This document shows positions 1 to 4,972 of a stretch of 6,365 nucleotides of DNA, piece by piece. The notes beneath the pieces are model-generated. The model searched no databases and was not told the origin of the DNA. It was given only the letters and a program-made list of their open reading frames with translations. The stretch covers positions 1 through 6,365 of the forward strand of contig CAJVYT010000261.1 of the NCBI GenBank assembly GCA_913009765.1. Direction: 5' to 3'. The stretch comes from an uncultured candidate division Zixibacteria bacterium. GTDB taxonomy: Bacteria; Zixibacteria; MSB-5A5; GN15; FEB-12. A program made the position numbers and the translations under genes. Positions within the stretch are counted from its first letter, which is position 1, and every line of letters begins with the position of its first letter.

Positions 1-29
1 TGACAACAAAAAAAAATATGGGTTATAGT
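1..29 (+). promoter_or_regulatory. probable tRNA-Phe promoter
   Basis: TGACA at the very start of the window looks like a -35 element (TTGACA, with its first T just outside the window). TATAGT at 24-29 lies 18 nt further on as the -10. The tRNA begins 20 nt after the -10, a sensible distance. The call is limited because the -35 is cut by the window edge. Confidence 0.4.
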
Positions 30-48
30 TCTATCTGGTTTTTAAACA

Positions 49-124
49 GGGCAGTTAGCTCAGTCGGTAGAGCAGAGGCCTGAAAAGCCTCGTGTCCGCA
101 GTTCGATTCTGCGACTGCCCACCA
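49..124 (+). tRNA. tRNA-Phe (GAA)
   Basis: This is a complete 76-nt cloverleaf. The acceptor stem is GGGCAGT/ACTGCCC (49-55 with 114-120), the D stem GCTC/GAGC, the anticodon stem GAGGC/GCCTC with loop CTGAAAA (anticodon GAA, Phe), and the T stem CGCAG/CTGCG with loop TTCGATT. The discriminator A is followed by an encoded CCA. The integron integrase gene ends only 24 nt downstream on the opposite strand, so the tRNA marks the fixed flank of the integron. I see no second copy of the tRNA 3' end in the window, so there is no sign of an island using it as an attachment site. Confidence 0.96.
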
Positions 125-148
125 TTTATTTATACCATACGCACCTGA

Positions 149-1414
149 TTATTGTTTTCCCTGCAGTATATCAAGCGGGCTTTCAGGCGCGTTTGTCATA
201 TCTCTCATGACATGAGTGTAAATCATGGTTGTCTCAACATTTTTATGCCCCAGCAATTGCTGAATCTCCCTTATATTCACACCGTTCATAAGAAGATGAG
301 TTGCAAAGCTATGCCTGAGAGTGTGTACTGAAGCATGTTTTGCGATCCCGGACTTCTTTAGCGCATTATTCATGGAGATCTGAATAGCCTTATCACTCTT
401 ATGATGACGTCTTATCTTCCTGCTCCGGGGATCAACAGAGAGATTGGATGAAGGAAACACATATTGCCAGTGCCACTGTTTTGAAGCCTGGGGGTATTTG
501 CGGTCAAGGGCATCGGGCATATAGACTTCACCGTGCCCTGCAGTAAGGTCTTCTTCGTGCAATTCTTTTACTTTCTCCAGGTGCAGCTTTAATTGTGACT
601 TAACAGATTCAGGCAGCATTGTTGATCTGTCCTTGTCGCCCTTGGCGTTTCTGACAATTATCAGATTTGAGCCAAAATCAACGTCTTTTACCCTCAGGCG
701 TGCGAGCTCCATAAGCCGAAGTCCTGAACCATATATCAACTTAAGAATGAGAAGATTTTCGCCTTTAATATGTTTGAAAAGTTCTTGAACTTCATCGACA
801 GTAAACACCACCGGCAATCTCTGGCCCCGCTTTGCTCTTACTGTTTTGTTCAGGTCTCGAAGCTCTATCTTCAGCACATGACGAAAAAGGAATATCAGGG
901 CATTGAATGCCTGGTTCTGCGTAGATGCGGCAACCCTCTTTTTCAGGGCAAGATGGCTTAGATAATCCCTTACGTCAGCAGAGTCCAAACCGGTATGTAA
1001 ATCTTTCTTCTTTAAATTTACAGTATAATCATAGAACCTTTCAGTCCAGTCTATGTATGAAAGCTCTGTCCGGTATGCATAATGCTTAATACGTAAAGCC
1101 TCCCGCATTTCTTCAATGATTTTGGAAACATCAGAAGGGATTACCGTTTCTAATTCCTCACCATCTAAAAATTGATTTGCAAATACTTGAACGGCATCAT
1201 CCGCCTGTCTGATCTGCCAGTCGGCAATGTTATTTTGTGCCTTCAAATAATTCAAAAACTTCTGAACCTGCAGATCGCGACTGAGATTTCTGTTACTCTC
1301 TGAAAAAGCCAAAAATTTGCTTGCCCAATGGACATAAAACGTGATATGCTTTTCGTTAACAAGGTTCTTTGAACGCAGATATTTCTGGAATTCAGGTAAA
1401 CTATTATTTTTCAT
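149..1414 (-). CDS. intI: integron integrase (tyrosine recombinase), with N-terminal extension
   Basis: This 421-aa recombinase inserts and excises cassettes by attI x attC and attC x attC recombination. The tyrosine-recombinase residues are all visible: R233 (GLR), K261 (GDKDR), H364 and R367 (HTLRH), H390 (LLGH) and nucleophile Y399 (IYTHV). The stretch at about 283-345 ([27 protein letters not shown]) is the extra segment that sets IntI apart from XerC/D and binds the folded attC hairpin. The core-binding domain lies at about 95-190. Residues 1-90 are an additional helical segment absent from IntI1 (337 aa). The start is supported by a GAGAGGGA Shine-Dalgarno (minus strand, 1421-1428) 6 nt upstream. 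The gene is divergent from the cassettes and intact, so it is probably functional. Confidence 0.96.
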   Translation of the reverse strand: MKNNSLPEFQKYLRSKNLVNEKHITFYVHWASKFLAFSESNRNLSRDLQVQKFLNYLKAQNNIADWQIRQADDAVQVFANQFLDGEELETVIPSDVSKIIEEMREALRIKHYAYRTELSYIDWTERFYDYTVNLKKKDLHTGLDSADVRDYLSHLALKKRVAASTQNQAFNALIFLFRHVLKIELRDLNKTVRAKRGQRLPVVFTVDEVQELFKHIKGENLLILKLIYGSGLRLMELARLRVKDVDFGSNLIIVRNAKGDKDRSTMLPESVKSQLKLHLEKVKELHEEDLTAGHGEVYMPDALDRKYPQASKQWHWQYVFPSSNLSVDPRSRKIRRHHKSDKAIQISMNNALKKSGIAKHASVHTLRHSFATHLLMNGVNIREIQQLLGHKNVETTMIYTHVMRDMTNAPESPLDILQGKQ

Positions 1415-1454
1415 GACATGTCCCTCTCAAATGCTTAAAATGACAATAAACTCA

Positions 1455-1471
1455 GAAAAAACGAACTTCGT
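1455..1471 (+). repeat. attI repeat, distal copy
   Basis: The motif is G, six A, then CGAACTTCGT. Its end forms a near-palindrome ACGAA-C-TTCGT (1461-1471). It is the partner of 1576-1593. It could be an integrase accessory site or a repressor operator for the leftward intI promoter. It does not match the usual LexA boxes. Confidence 0.5.
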
Positions 1472-1499
1472 ATATCATGATAATAAGGAGCAATTACGA

Positions 1500-1541
1500 A
1501 TGTCAAGTGATCACGTTCCTATAAAAATTAAATGGTTATGA
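1500..1541 (+). CDS. 13-codon mini-ORF in the attI region
   Basis: An ATG at 1500 opens a 13-residue reading frame (MSSDHVPIKIKWL) ending in TGA at 1539-1541. A strong Shine-Dalgarno AAGGAG (1485-1490) lies 9 nt upstream. In class 1 integrons a short reading frame in attI1 (ORF-11) with a good Shine-Dalgarno is known to help translation of first cassettes that lack one. The first cassette here starts its gene at 1655 with only a weak purine-rich leader, so a similar role is possible. The peptide itself has no recognisable function, and translation is not proven. Confidence 0.35.
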   Translation: MSSDHVPIKIKWL

Positions 1542-1575
1542 CAGCGGGTATTTTTAGCGGAAATATTCAAAAGGC

Positions 1576-1593
1576 GAAAAAAACGAGTTTCGT
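1576..1593 (+). repeat. attI repeat, core-proximal copy
   Basis: The motif is G, seven A, then CGAGTTTCGT, matching the repeat at 1455-1471 apart from one extra A and two changed bases. ACGA-GTT-TCGT (1583-1593) keeps the inverted symmetry. It lies 10 nt upstream of the core GTTATAC, where attI accessory integrase sites are found in other integrons. Confidence 0.5.
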
Positions 1594-1654
1594 CTACTAA
1601 TATGTTATACATAAGACATAAGAATAGGCAAACAAGAGTACGTCATACCGGATT

Positions 1655-2863
1655 ATGACAAATAAAGACAAAATTAAATCCATAGCTCCGCTTCATTATC
1701 AATACTCTCGAGTGAGAAGTGATAGTGTTCCAGCAGAATATAAGCTGTTTTCGATTGAGCATAGATGTGATGAAACCAATGAATATGAAGTTGTTTTCTA
1801 TCATCGATTGATGATTAAAAACTATGGCCCGCCTGAAATCGAATATGATGAAGATTCAATTGTAAATCTTCCCGACGGCACAGTTAGTGCTATTGGAAGA
1901 GAATGGTATTACTTTATCAAGACAACCTCCGGCAATATTATTCGTGCTGGCACTGAAGACGTTCATACTCGGCTAAAAATAGATTTCGTTTGCTCTCAAA
2001 CAGCATCTGTGCCTATCGGTAAGCAGGAACAAGACGGGATCAAATTTGTTGATGCTTTATTGAGAGAGGCAAAGAGATTAAAAGGTCAGATATTTAACAT
2101 TAGAAAAGAGTTTGAAGCTGGTGGCAACACAAAGCTATCCTTGTTGAGTAATGTTTACTTGAGCAATTATCGGAGTGGTGAGCTAATGCTGAATTATTCT
2201 GATGCCAATGAACAGCATATTAGAGATGAAGTCTTAAAATATGACGCTCGAAATTCTTTGACAGATGAGCAAAAAGACCATATCGATAGATTTAGACCGG
2301 GGTTGGGCATGTACTATGCAGCTTCGATATCTTACTTTTTCATGGCGTTGGAAGGTTTTATTAATATCCTTTATTATGCATTTTTAAAAGATGAAATAAG
2401 ATCTGAGTTTTATGACCGGCAAAAATTAAATGAAAGATTAGACATCAGCACAAAAATATTATTAATGCCTTCGACATGCAAAGGTTTTAAGACTGATCAA
2501 AAAGCTTCCTTCTTTGCAGATTTGACTCGTTTGAAGAACTCTCGCAATTTTCTCTTTCATGCAAAGATTGCTGACTCATTGACAAGCGTCACGTTTGTCG
2601 AAAGCGGTTTCCTTTACACATGTGATCTTGACAAGAACAGAAAAGGAGTGTTGCCGTCACAAAAAACTAACCTTGTTATGACAGATGTTTTGGAGGTTAA
2701 AGCCACTATAGATTCTATTATCAGAGATATTATCGATATGCTAAATGATGATCTAAAACCGTTAGTGAAGCGTTTTGTTTTACACTCATTGGAAATTCCT
2801 TTTTGGTATGACAAAAGCGGAGCAATATATTTTGGCTCCAGGAATAAAAAAGAGGAAGTATAA
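1655..2863 (+). CDS. HEPN-motif protein, first cassette
   Basis: This 402-aa soluble protein of unknown specific function carries a HEPN-like C-terminal half (about 217-370). A hydrophobic helix (GMYYAASISYFFMALEGFINILYYAF) is followed by LKNSRNFLFHAKI, which holds the RX4H signature (R297, N298, H302) of HEPN ribonucleases, with the polar residue typically found after the Arg. Residues 20-120 look beta-rich, and 130-165 form a charged helix. HEPN proteins are commonly RNases in toxin-antitoxin, abortive-infection and CRISPR-linked systems, so an RNA-cleaving defence or toxin role is inferred, not shown. No separate antitoxin gene is in the cassette. ATG 1655 is the chosen start, with only a weak Shine-Dalgarno. 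The stop codon TAA overlaps the R'' end of the attC. First position next to attI normally means best expression and most recent capture. Confidence 0.8.
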   Translation: MTNKDKIKSIAPLHYQYSRVRSDSVPAEYKLFSIEHRCDETNEYEVVFYHRLMIKNYGPPEIEYDEDSIVNLPDGTVSAIGREWYYFIKTTSGNIIRAGTEDVHTRLKIDFVCSQTASVPIGKQEQDGIKFVDALLREAKRLKGQIFNIRKEFEAGGNTKLSLLSNVYLSNYRSGELMLNYSDANEQHIRDEVLKYDARNSLTDEQKDHIDRFRPGLGMYYAASISYFFMALEGFINILYYAFLKDEIRSEFYDRQKLNERLDISTKILLMPSTCKGFKTDQKASFFADLTRLKNSRNFLFHAKIADSLTSVTFVESGFLYTCDLDKNRKGVLPSQKTNLVMTDVLEVKATIDSIIRDIIDMLNDDLKPLVKRFVLHSLEIPFWYDKSGAIYFGSRNKKEEV

Positions 2864-2989
2864 CAACAACGTGGAGTTGAATGCAGACCAGCGGTATCTT
2901 TTTTAGGTTGCTGTAGTTTATGATTTGCAAATTGTCTTTTTGCACTTTAGAGTGCTTCATGGTCTGCATCACTCACGCAGGCGTTATAC
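2858..2989 (+). other. attC site of cassette 1 (132 bp)
   Basis: R'' GTATAAC (2858-2864) and R' GTTATAC (2983-2989) are exact complements. The arms ATGCAGACC (2881-2889) and GGTCTGCAT (2961-2969) pair perfectly. The inner-lower arm CGTGGAGT (2870-2877) pairs with ACTCACG (2971-2977), leaving one G bulged, as in other attC sites. The terminal loop is about 70 nt, similar to long VCR-like sites. It is closely related to the attC at 3939-4069. Confidence 0.93.
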
Positions 2990-3004
2990 AAACAAGGATG
3001 ATTT

Positions 3005-3373
3005 ATGATTTGTGAAAATTGTAATCAAGAAAAAGATAAGCATGATTTCTATTTTCTTGACGGTGGCTTAGGCTATTCAAATATGTTGATGCATTGGTGT
3101 AAAGAATGTACTCAAAAATATAATAAAGATAAAAGCACAAAATATAAATACACAGATGAACAATTATATCCGTTTTATTATGGTGCATTATCTGTAATTG
3201 AAGGTAGAAGCATTAATGAAACAGCAAATTTGATTCAAAATGGTATTGAAAAATCTTCGAATTATATGGGAATACAAAATATGCTTTTTTTAATTACTGA
3301 TGGTGATAAAGGTTTAAGTCAATATTCTAAACAACAAAAAGCCGTATTTGAAAAGCTTAATAAAAATGTATAA
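3005..3373 (+). CDS. small zinc-ribbon protein, second cassette
   Basis: This 122-aa protein of unknown function has an N-terminal zinc-ribbon, CENC...CKEC (C3, C6, C32, C35), with the final pair followed by QKYN. This pattern is seen in zinc ribbons that precede HNH nuclease or DNA-binding domains, but no HNH residues follow here. The rest is polar and mostly helical. ATG 3005 is preceded by AAGGA (2994-2998) with a 6-nt gap. An ATG at 2998 opens a five-codon frame only. The leader from the cassette junction is just 21 nt. The gene is strikingly AT-rich compared with intI, suggesting a different donor. It could be a nucleic-acid-binding protein or a small regulator. The stop codon lies in the attC R'' end. 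Confidence 0.75.
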   Translation: MICENCNQEKDKHDFYFLDGGLGYSNMLMHWCKECTQKYNKDKSTKYKYTDEQLYPFYYGALSVIEGRSINETANLIQNGIEKSSNYMGIQNMLFLITDGDKGLSQYSKQQKAVFEKLNKNV

Positions 3374-3497
3374 CAAAACAATGGAGTGGGATGCGGAATA
3401 GCAGTGCTCTTTTCAATATCGTTTGGTCGGCGTTAAAAATACGTTTTCTAATCATCATTTTGCCTATCATTCCGCACCCCTCATTTCATCGTTAGGG
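3368..3497 (+). other. attC site of cassette 2 (130 bp)
   Basis: R'' is GTATAAC (3368-3374) and R' is GTTAGGG (3491-3497), slightly off the GTTRRRY consensus at its last base. TGCGGAAT (3392-3399) pairs with ATTCCGCA (3469-3476). GGG (3388-3390) pairs with CCC (3477-3479), leaving A3391 bulged, and GAG (3384-3386) pairs with CTC (3480-3482). The arm sequences differ from those of the attC sites on either side. Confidence 0.88.
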
Positions 3498-3530
3498 AAT
3501 GGTAAAAACATCCACTATAGGAGGATCAAC

Positions 3531-3944
3531 ATGAAGTTAAAGATAGGTTTAGTATGGCTAGTCATAGCAACGTTCACCATTGGTTGTGCAGGCAGAGCAC
3601 CAAATCCCGTAATGATTCAACAGTACGGCGACGACAAGAAGACATGTCAGGCACTCGAGCAGGAGATGGTATTCATTCAGAGTGAAATACAGCGCCTCAT
3701 ACCTCAGACTGAAAAAACCGGAAAAAATGTAGTGCTTGGTGTTACTGGTTTCTTTTTGCTCGTACCGCTCTTATTTATGGATCTTAGCAAGGCCGAACAG
3801 ATGGAAGTAGCTGCCTATCGACAAAGATACAATCATCTATTAATTATTGCTGGTGATAAACAATGTGGTATTGAGGGACAACAGATTCCAGATTTCAGGC
3901 AACAAACAACACCTGATGCAGGCCAAAATGAAACAAAACCCTAA
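3531..3944 (+). CDS. small lipoprotein with internal hydrophobic segment, third cassette
   Basis: This 137-aa exported protein has an N-terminal signal (MKLKIGLVWLVIATFTIGC) with a lipobox-like TIGC; C19 is the likely lipidated cysteine, placing it in the envelope. The mature part has a charged region (PVMIQQYGDDKK), a coiled stretch at 38-58, a hydrophobic segment at 66-83 (NVVLGVTGFFLLVPLLFM), and a second helix with AYRQRYNHL. Two further cysteines (C39, C112) could pair. The longer reading frame from 3423 was rejected because its first 36 codons lie in the preceding attC, and a strong AGGAGG (3520-3525) precedes ATG 3531. Small lipoproteins of this kind are common integron-cassette cargo; the function is unknown. 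Confidence 0.82.
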   Translation: MKLKIGLVWLVIATFTIGCAGRAPNPVMIQQYGDDKKTCQALEQEMVFIQSEIQRLIPQTEKTGKNVVLGVTGFFLLVPLLFMDLSKAEQMEVAAYRQRYNHLLIIAGDKQCGIEGQQIPDFRQQTTPDAGQNETKP

Positions 3945-4069
3945 CAACAGAGTGCAGTGAATGCAGACCAGCGGTGACGGTTTGGCTTTTGTTTGGTTTA
4001 TGGTTTGCAAATTGTCTTTCAGCTTGATTATGAGTGTCATGGTCTGCATCACTGACTCAGGCGTTGTGT
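3939..4069 (+). other. attC site of cassette 3 (131 bp)
   Basis: R'' is CCCTAAC (3939-3945) and R' is GTTGTGT (4063-4069). ATGCAGACC (3961-3969) pairs with GGTCTGCAT (4041-4049). GAGT-G-CAGTG (3950-3959) pairs with CACTGACTC (4050-4058), with G3954 bulged. It shares the arms, the AGCGGT after the left arm and the internal TTTGCAAATTGTCTTT with the attC at 2858-2989, so the two form one attC family. Confidence 0.92.
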
Positions 4070-4188
4070 TTAAATTTTGATAAATCAATAACCTTATGAA
4101 CTGGGCAAAATAATACTTTAGCTTTAGCATCAACAAATAATGCTTGTTTCTTTGGATAACACAAAGGACATATAGAAAACTTGCTCAT
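4057..4188 (-). CDS. minus-strand mini zinc-ribbon protein, fourth cassette
   Basis: This 43-aa reading frame runs against the array (MSKFSICPLCYPKKQALFV...). CPLC (C7, C10) and CPVH (C28, H31), 17 residues apart, form a plausible CxxC...CxxH zinc site. The start is supported by GGAGGT on the minus strand (complement of 4193-4198) four bases before the ATG. The longer minus-strand frame from 4254 was rejected because it overlaps the divergent gene and lacks this Shine-Dalgarno. Its last two codons (AAC GCC) and TGA stop read into the core of the upstream attC, so the C-terminus depends on the neighbouring cassette. Reverse-oriented genes are unusual in cassettes and would need their own promoter. 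Function unknown; could be nucleic-acid-binding. Confidence 0.5.
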   Translation of the reverse strand: MSKFSICPLCYPKKQALFVDAKAKVLFCPVHKVIDLSKFKHNA

Positions 4189-4192
4189 CTTA

Positions 4193-4205
4193 ACCTCCGG
4201 GAGGT
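4193..4205. promoter_or_regulatory. palindromic Shine-Dalgarno shared by two divergent genes
   Basis: ACCTCC-G-GGAGGT is a perfect 13-bp palindrome around G4199. Read rightward it gives GGAGGT four bases before ATG 4210; read leftward it gives GGAGGT four bases before the minus-strand ATG at 4188. The two start codons are thus symmetric about the centre. In either transcript the adjacent ACCTCC is identical to the ribosomal anti-Shine-Dalgarno and could pair with, and partly mask, the Shine-Dalgarno. Confidence 0.65.
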
Positions 4206-4209
4206 AAAT

Positions 4210-4437
4210 ATGAAAGACGTTAATTGCCACGCATGTAGCAAAGTTATGTACCAAATAGCTCCGATGGGGAAAGACACTTGGGGAATAGCATCAAAAGAAG
4301 GCCCCATTTTCATCACAGAAAAAGGAACAGAATACATTAAATGTCCACATCCACATTGTGGAGTGTTGCACACAATGATTGAATCTGATAGTTCTGCTGG
4401 TGGCTCTGTTATCCAAATTATGGGGTTAAAGAAATAA
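4210..4437 (+). CDS. plus-strand mini zinc-ribbon protein, fourth cassette
   Basis: This 75-aa protein has CHAC (C6, C9) and CPHPHC (C45, C50) plus H47/H49/H54, a likely zinc ribbon. Between them lies a beta-like stretch (TWGIASKEGPIFITEKGTEYIKC). No family is recognised. ATG 4210 was chosen over the upstream 4144 start because GGGAGG sits just before it and because the extra 22 codons overlap the minus-strand gene. It ends 5 nt before the cassette's own attC, typical of cassette genes. Its divergent partner is also a small zinc-ribbon protein, so the pair might act together, but that is inference. Confidence 0.72.
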   Translation: MKDVNCHACSKVMYQIAPMGKDTWGIASKEGPIFITEKGTEYIKCPHPHCGVLHTMIESDSSAGGSVIQIMGLKK

Positions 4438-4442
4438 AAGCC

Positions 4443-4497
4443 ACACAACCAGTCACTACAGCCCATGCGTACCGCAGGGCTGAGTCCTACGTTATGT
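4443..4497 (+). other. attC site of cassette 4 (55 bp, short type)
   Basis: R'' is ACACAAC (4443-4449) and R' is GTTATGT (4491-4497). CAGCCC (4459-4464) pairs with GGGCTG (4477-4482), and TGCG (4466-4469) with CGCA (4473-4476) around a TAC loop, leaving A4465 bulged. ACT (4455-4457) pairs with AGT (4483-4485), with A4458 bulged. This is a compact hairpin with two extrahelical bases, unlike the roughly 130-bp sites around it. Confidence 0.9.
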
Positions 4498-4505
4498 ATT
4501 AATAA

Positions 4506-4518
4506 ACAAAAAGGCATG
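4506..4518 (+). repeat. direct repeat left of the structured RNA
   Basis: ACAAAAAGGCATG directly precedes the closing stem of the RNA candidate. A near-identical copy with two extra A lies at 4800-4814. The pair may be a target duplication from insertion, or a flank copied by rearrangement. Confidence 0.45.
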
Positions 4519-4778
4519 GTGCACTCAGCGAGGGGAATGCCCCTCCAAAGGAGGTGTTTCGCCGTGATAAATAAAATCACGACGTACCTGAGGAGTGGCA
4601 GGGTGTATTGTTTTAGTTGGCTCGAATACTTTGGGTGTTCAGACTGGTGAAAGCAAATACCCACTGCTCGAAGACCAAGAGACAATACGGCGGCGGCAGT
4701 CGTAGCGGCGAGCTTCGATTGATTTACCAGTCGATTAACCGGAACACGACGCCCCTCTGCCTCCCTCGCTGAGTGTAC
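4519..4778 (+). ncRNA. structured RNA candidate, possibly HEARO/omega-RNA-like, fifth cassette
   Basis: There is no convincing protein gene here but strong nested pairing. A 16-bp closing stem (4519-4534 with 4763-4778) contains one G4521-U4776 wobble, which favours a plus-strand RNA. Inside it are GGGG-AATG-CCCC (4532-4543, sharing a few bases with the closing stem), and a stem AGGT/ACCT (4552-4555 with 4586-4589) capped by CGTGAT/ATCACG (4563-4568 with 4576-4581). A long interrupted hairpin follows: GTATTGT/ACAATAC (4605-4611 with 4682-4688), TTGG/CCAA, TCGA/TCGA and TGGGT/ACCCA (4632-4636 with 4659-4663). Its loop GACTGGT (4642-4648) can pair with ACCAGTC (4726-4732) as a pseudoknot. GGC-A-GTCGT (4695-4703) pairs with ACGACGCC (4746-4753). 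Size and style recall HEARO RNAs (omega RNAs of IscB), but no IscB or HNH gene is present. The family assignment is a guess; the fold is seen. Confidence 0.55.
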
Positions 4779-4799
4779 GATACCGATATTTAAAGTCGA

Positions 4800-4814
4800 A
4801 CAAAAAAAGGCATG
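4800..4814 (+). repeat. direct repeat right of the structured RNA
   Basis: AC, seven A, then GGCATG, followed by AAG. It matches 4506-4518 apart from the A-run length. It sits 21 nt after the closing stem and 8 nt before the attC of the same cassette. Confidence 0.45.
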
Positions 4815-4822
4815 AAGAACCC

Positions 4823-4951
4823 ACATAACCAGACAATGAATCGGATGCGTGCCACAGGACTCTTTTTTGATTTCAGAAGTTTTTTGTTTGTTATTAGCTT
4901 TTCTCATTTTATCCTTCTTTCTGGCACGCACCGCTTATTTTTACGTTATAC
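4823..4951 (+). other. attC site of cassette 5 (129 bp)
   Basis: R'' is ACATAAC (4823-4829) and R' is GTTATAC (4945-4951). TGCGTGCCA (4846-4854) pairs with TGGCACGCA (4922-4930). CGG (4842-4844) pairs with CCG (4931-4933), leaving A4845 bulged. The long loop is T-rich. It closes the cassette holding the RNA candidate and shows that this gene-less segment is a genuine cassette. Confidence 0.9.
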
Positions 4952-4972
4952 GTCTGATTATTAATAAATGAA

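Larger units (their letters stand above)
1455..1610 (+). other. attI-like recombination region
   Basis: This lies between the intI start and the first cassette. It ends with a core site GTTATAC (1604-1610), which fits GTTRRRY and matches the R' ends of the attC sites at 2983-2989 and 4945-4951. Recombination would join the first cassette at 1604/1605. The region contains two similar repeats (1455-1471 and 1576-1593) that could be accessory integrase-binding sites, and a mini-ORF between them. It lacks the long complementary arms of an attC, as expected of attI. No convincing cassette promoter (Pc) with paired -35/-10 boxes could be picked out here or at the start of intI. Confidence 0.75.

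Noticed and set aside
49..124. tRNA-Phe as attachment site of a genomic island
   Set aside because: No repeat of the tRNA 3' end was found in the window and the recombinase is an IntI, which uses attI/attC rather than tRNA ends.
1461..1471. LexA box controlling intI
   Set aside because: ACGAACTTCGT does not fit the CTGT-N8-ACAG or GAAC-N4-GTTC patterns; kept only as a repeat of unknown role.
2614..2972. Minus-strand frames over the end of the HEPN gene and its attC
   Set aside because: Shadows of the plus-strand gene; no Shine-Dalgarno or motif, and one reads through the attC arms.
3423..3530. Upstream extension of the lipoprotein gene
   Set aside because: These 36 codons lie within the attC and cassette leader; the internal ATG at 3531 has a strong Shine-Dalgarno and opens a proper signal peptide.
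4465..4650. Plus-strand 61-codon frame at the start of cassette 5
   Set aside because: It begins inside the preceding attC hairpin, has no Shine-Dalgarno and runs through the RNA stems; not protein-like.
4519..4778. Group I or group IIC intron in cassette 5
   Set aside because: The pairing is concentric with a loop-to-downstream pseudoknot, not the P3/P7 arrangement of group I; no GUGYG start or domain V hairpin of group II was seen.
4185..4931. Long minus-strand open frame (248 codons) spanning cassettes 4 and 5
   Set aside because: It crosses two attC sites and the structured RNA, has odd composition and no domain pattern; it is a chance open frame antisense to the real features.
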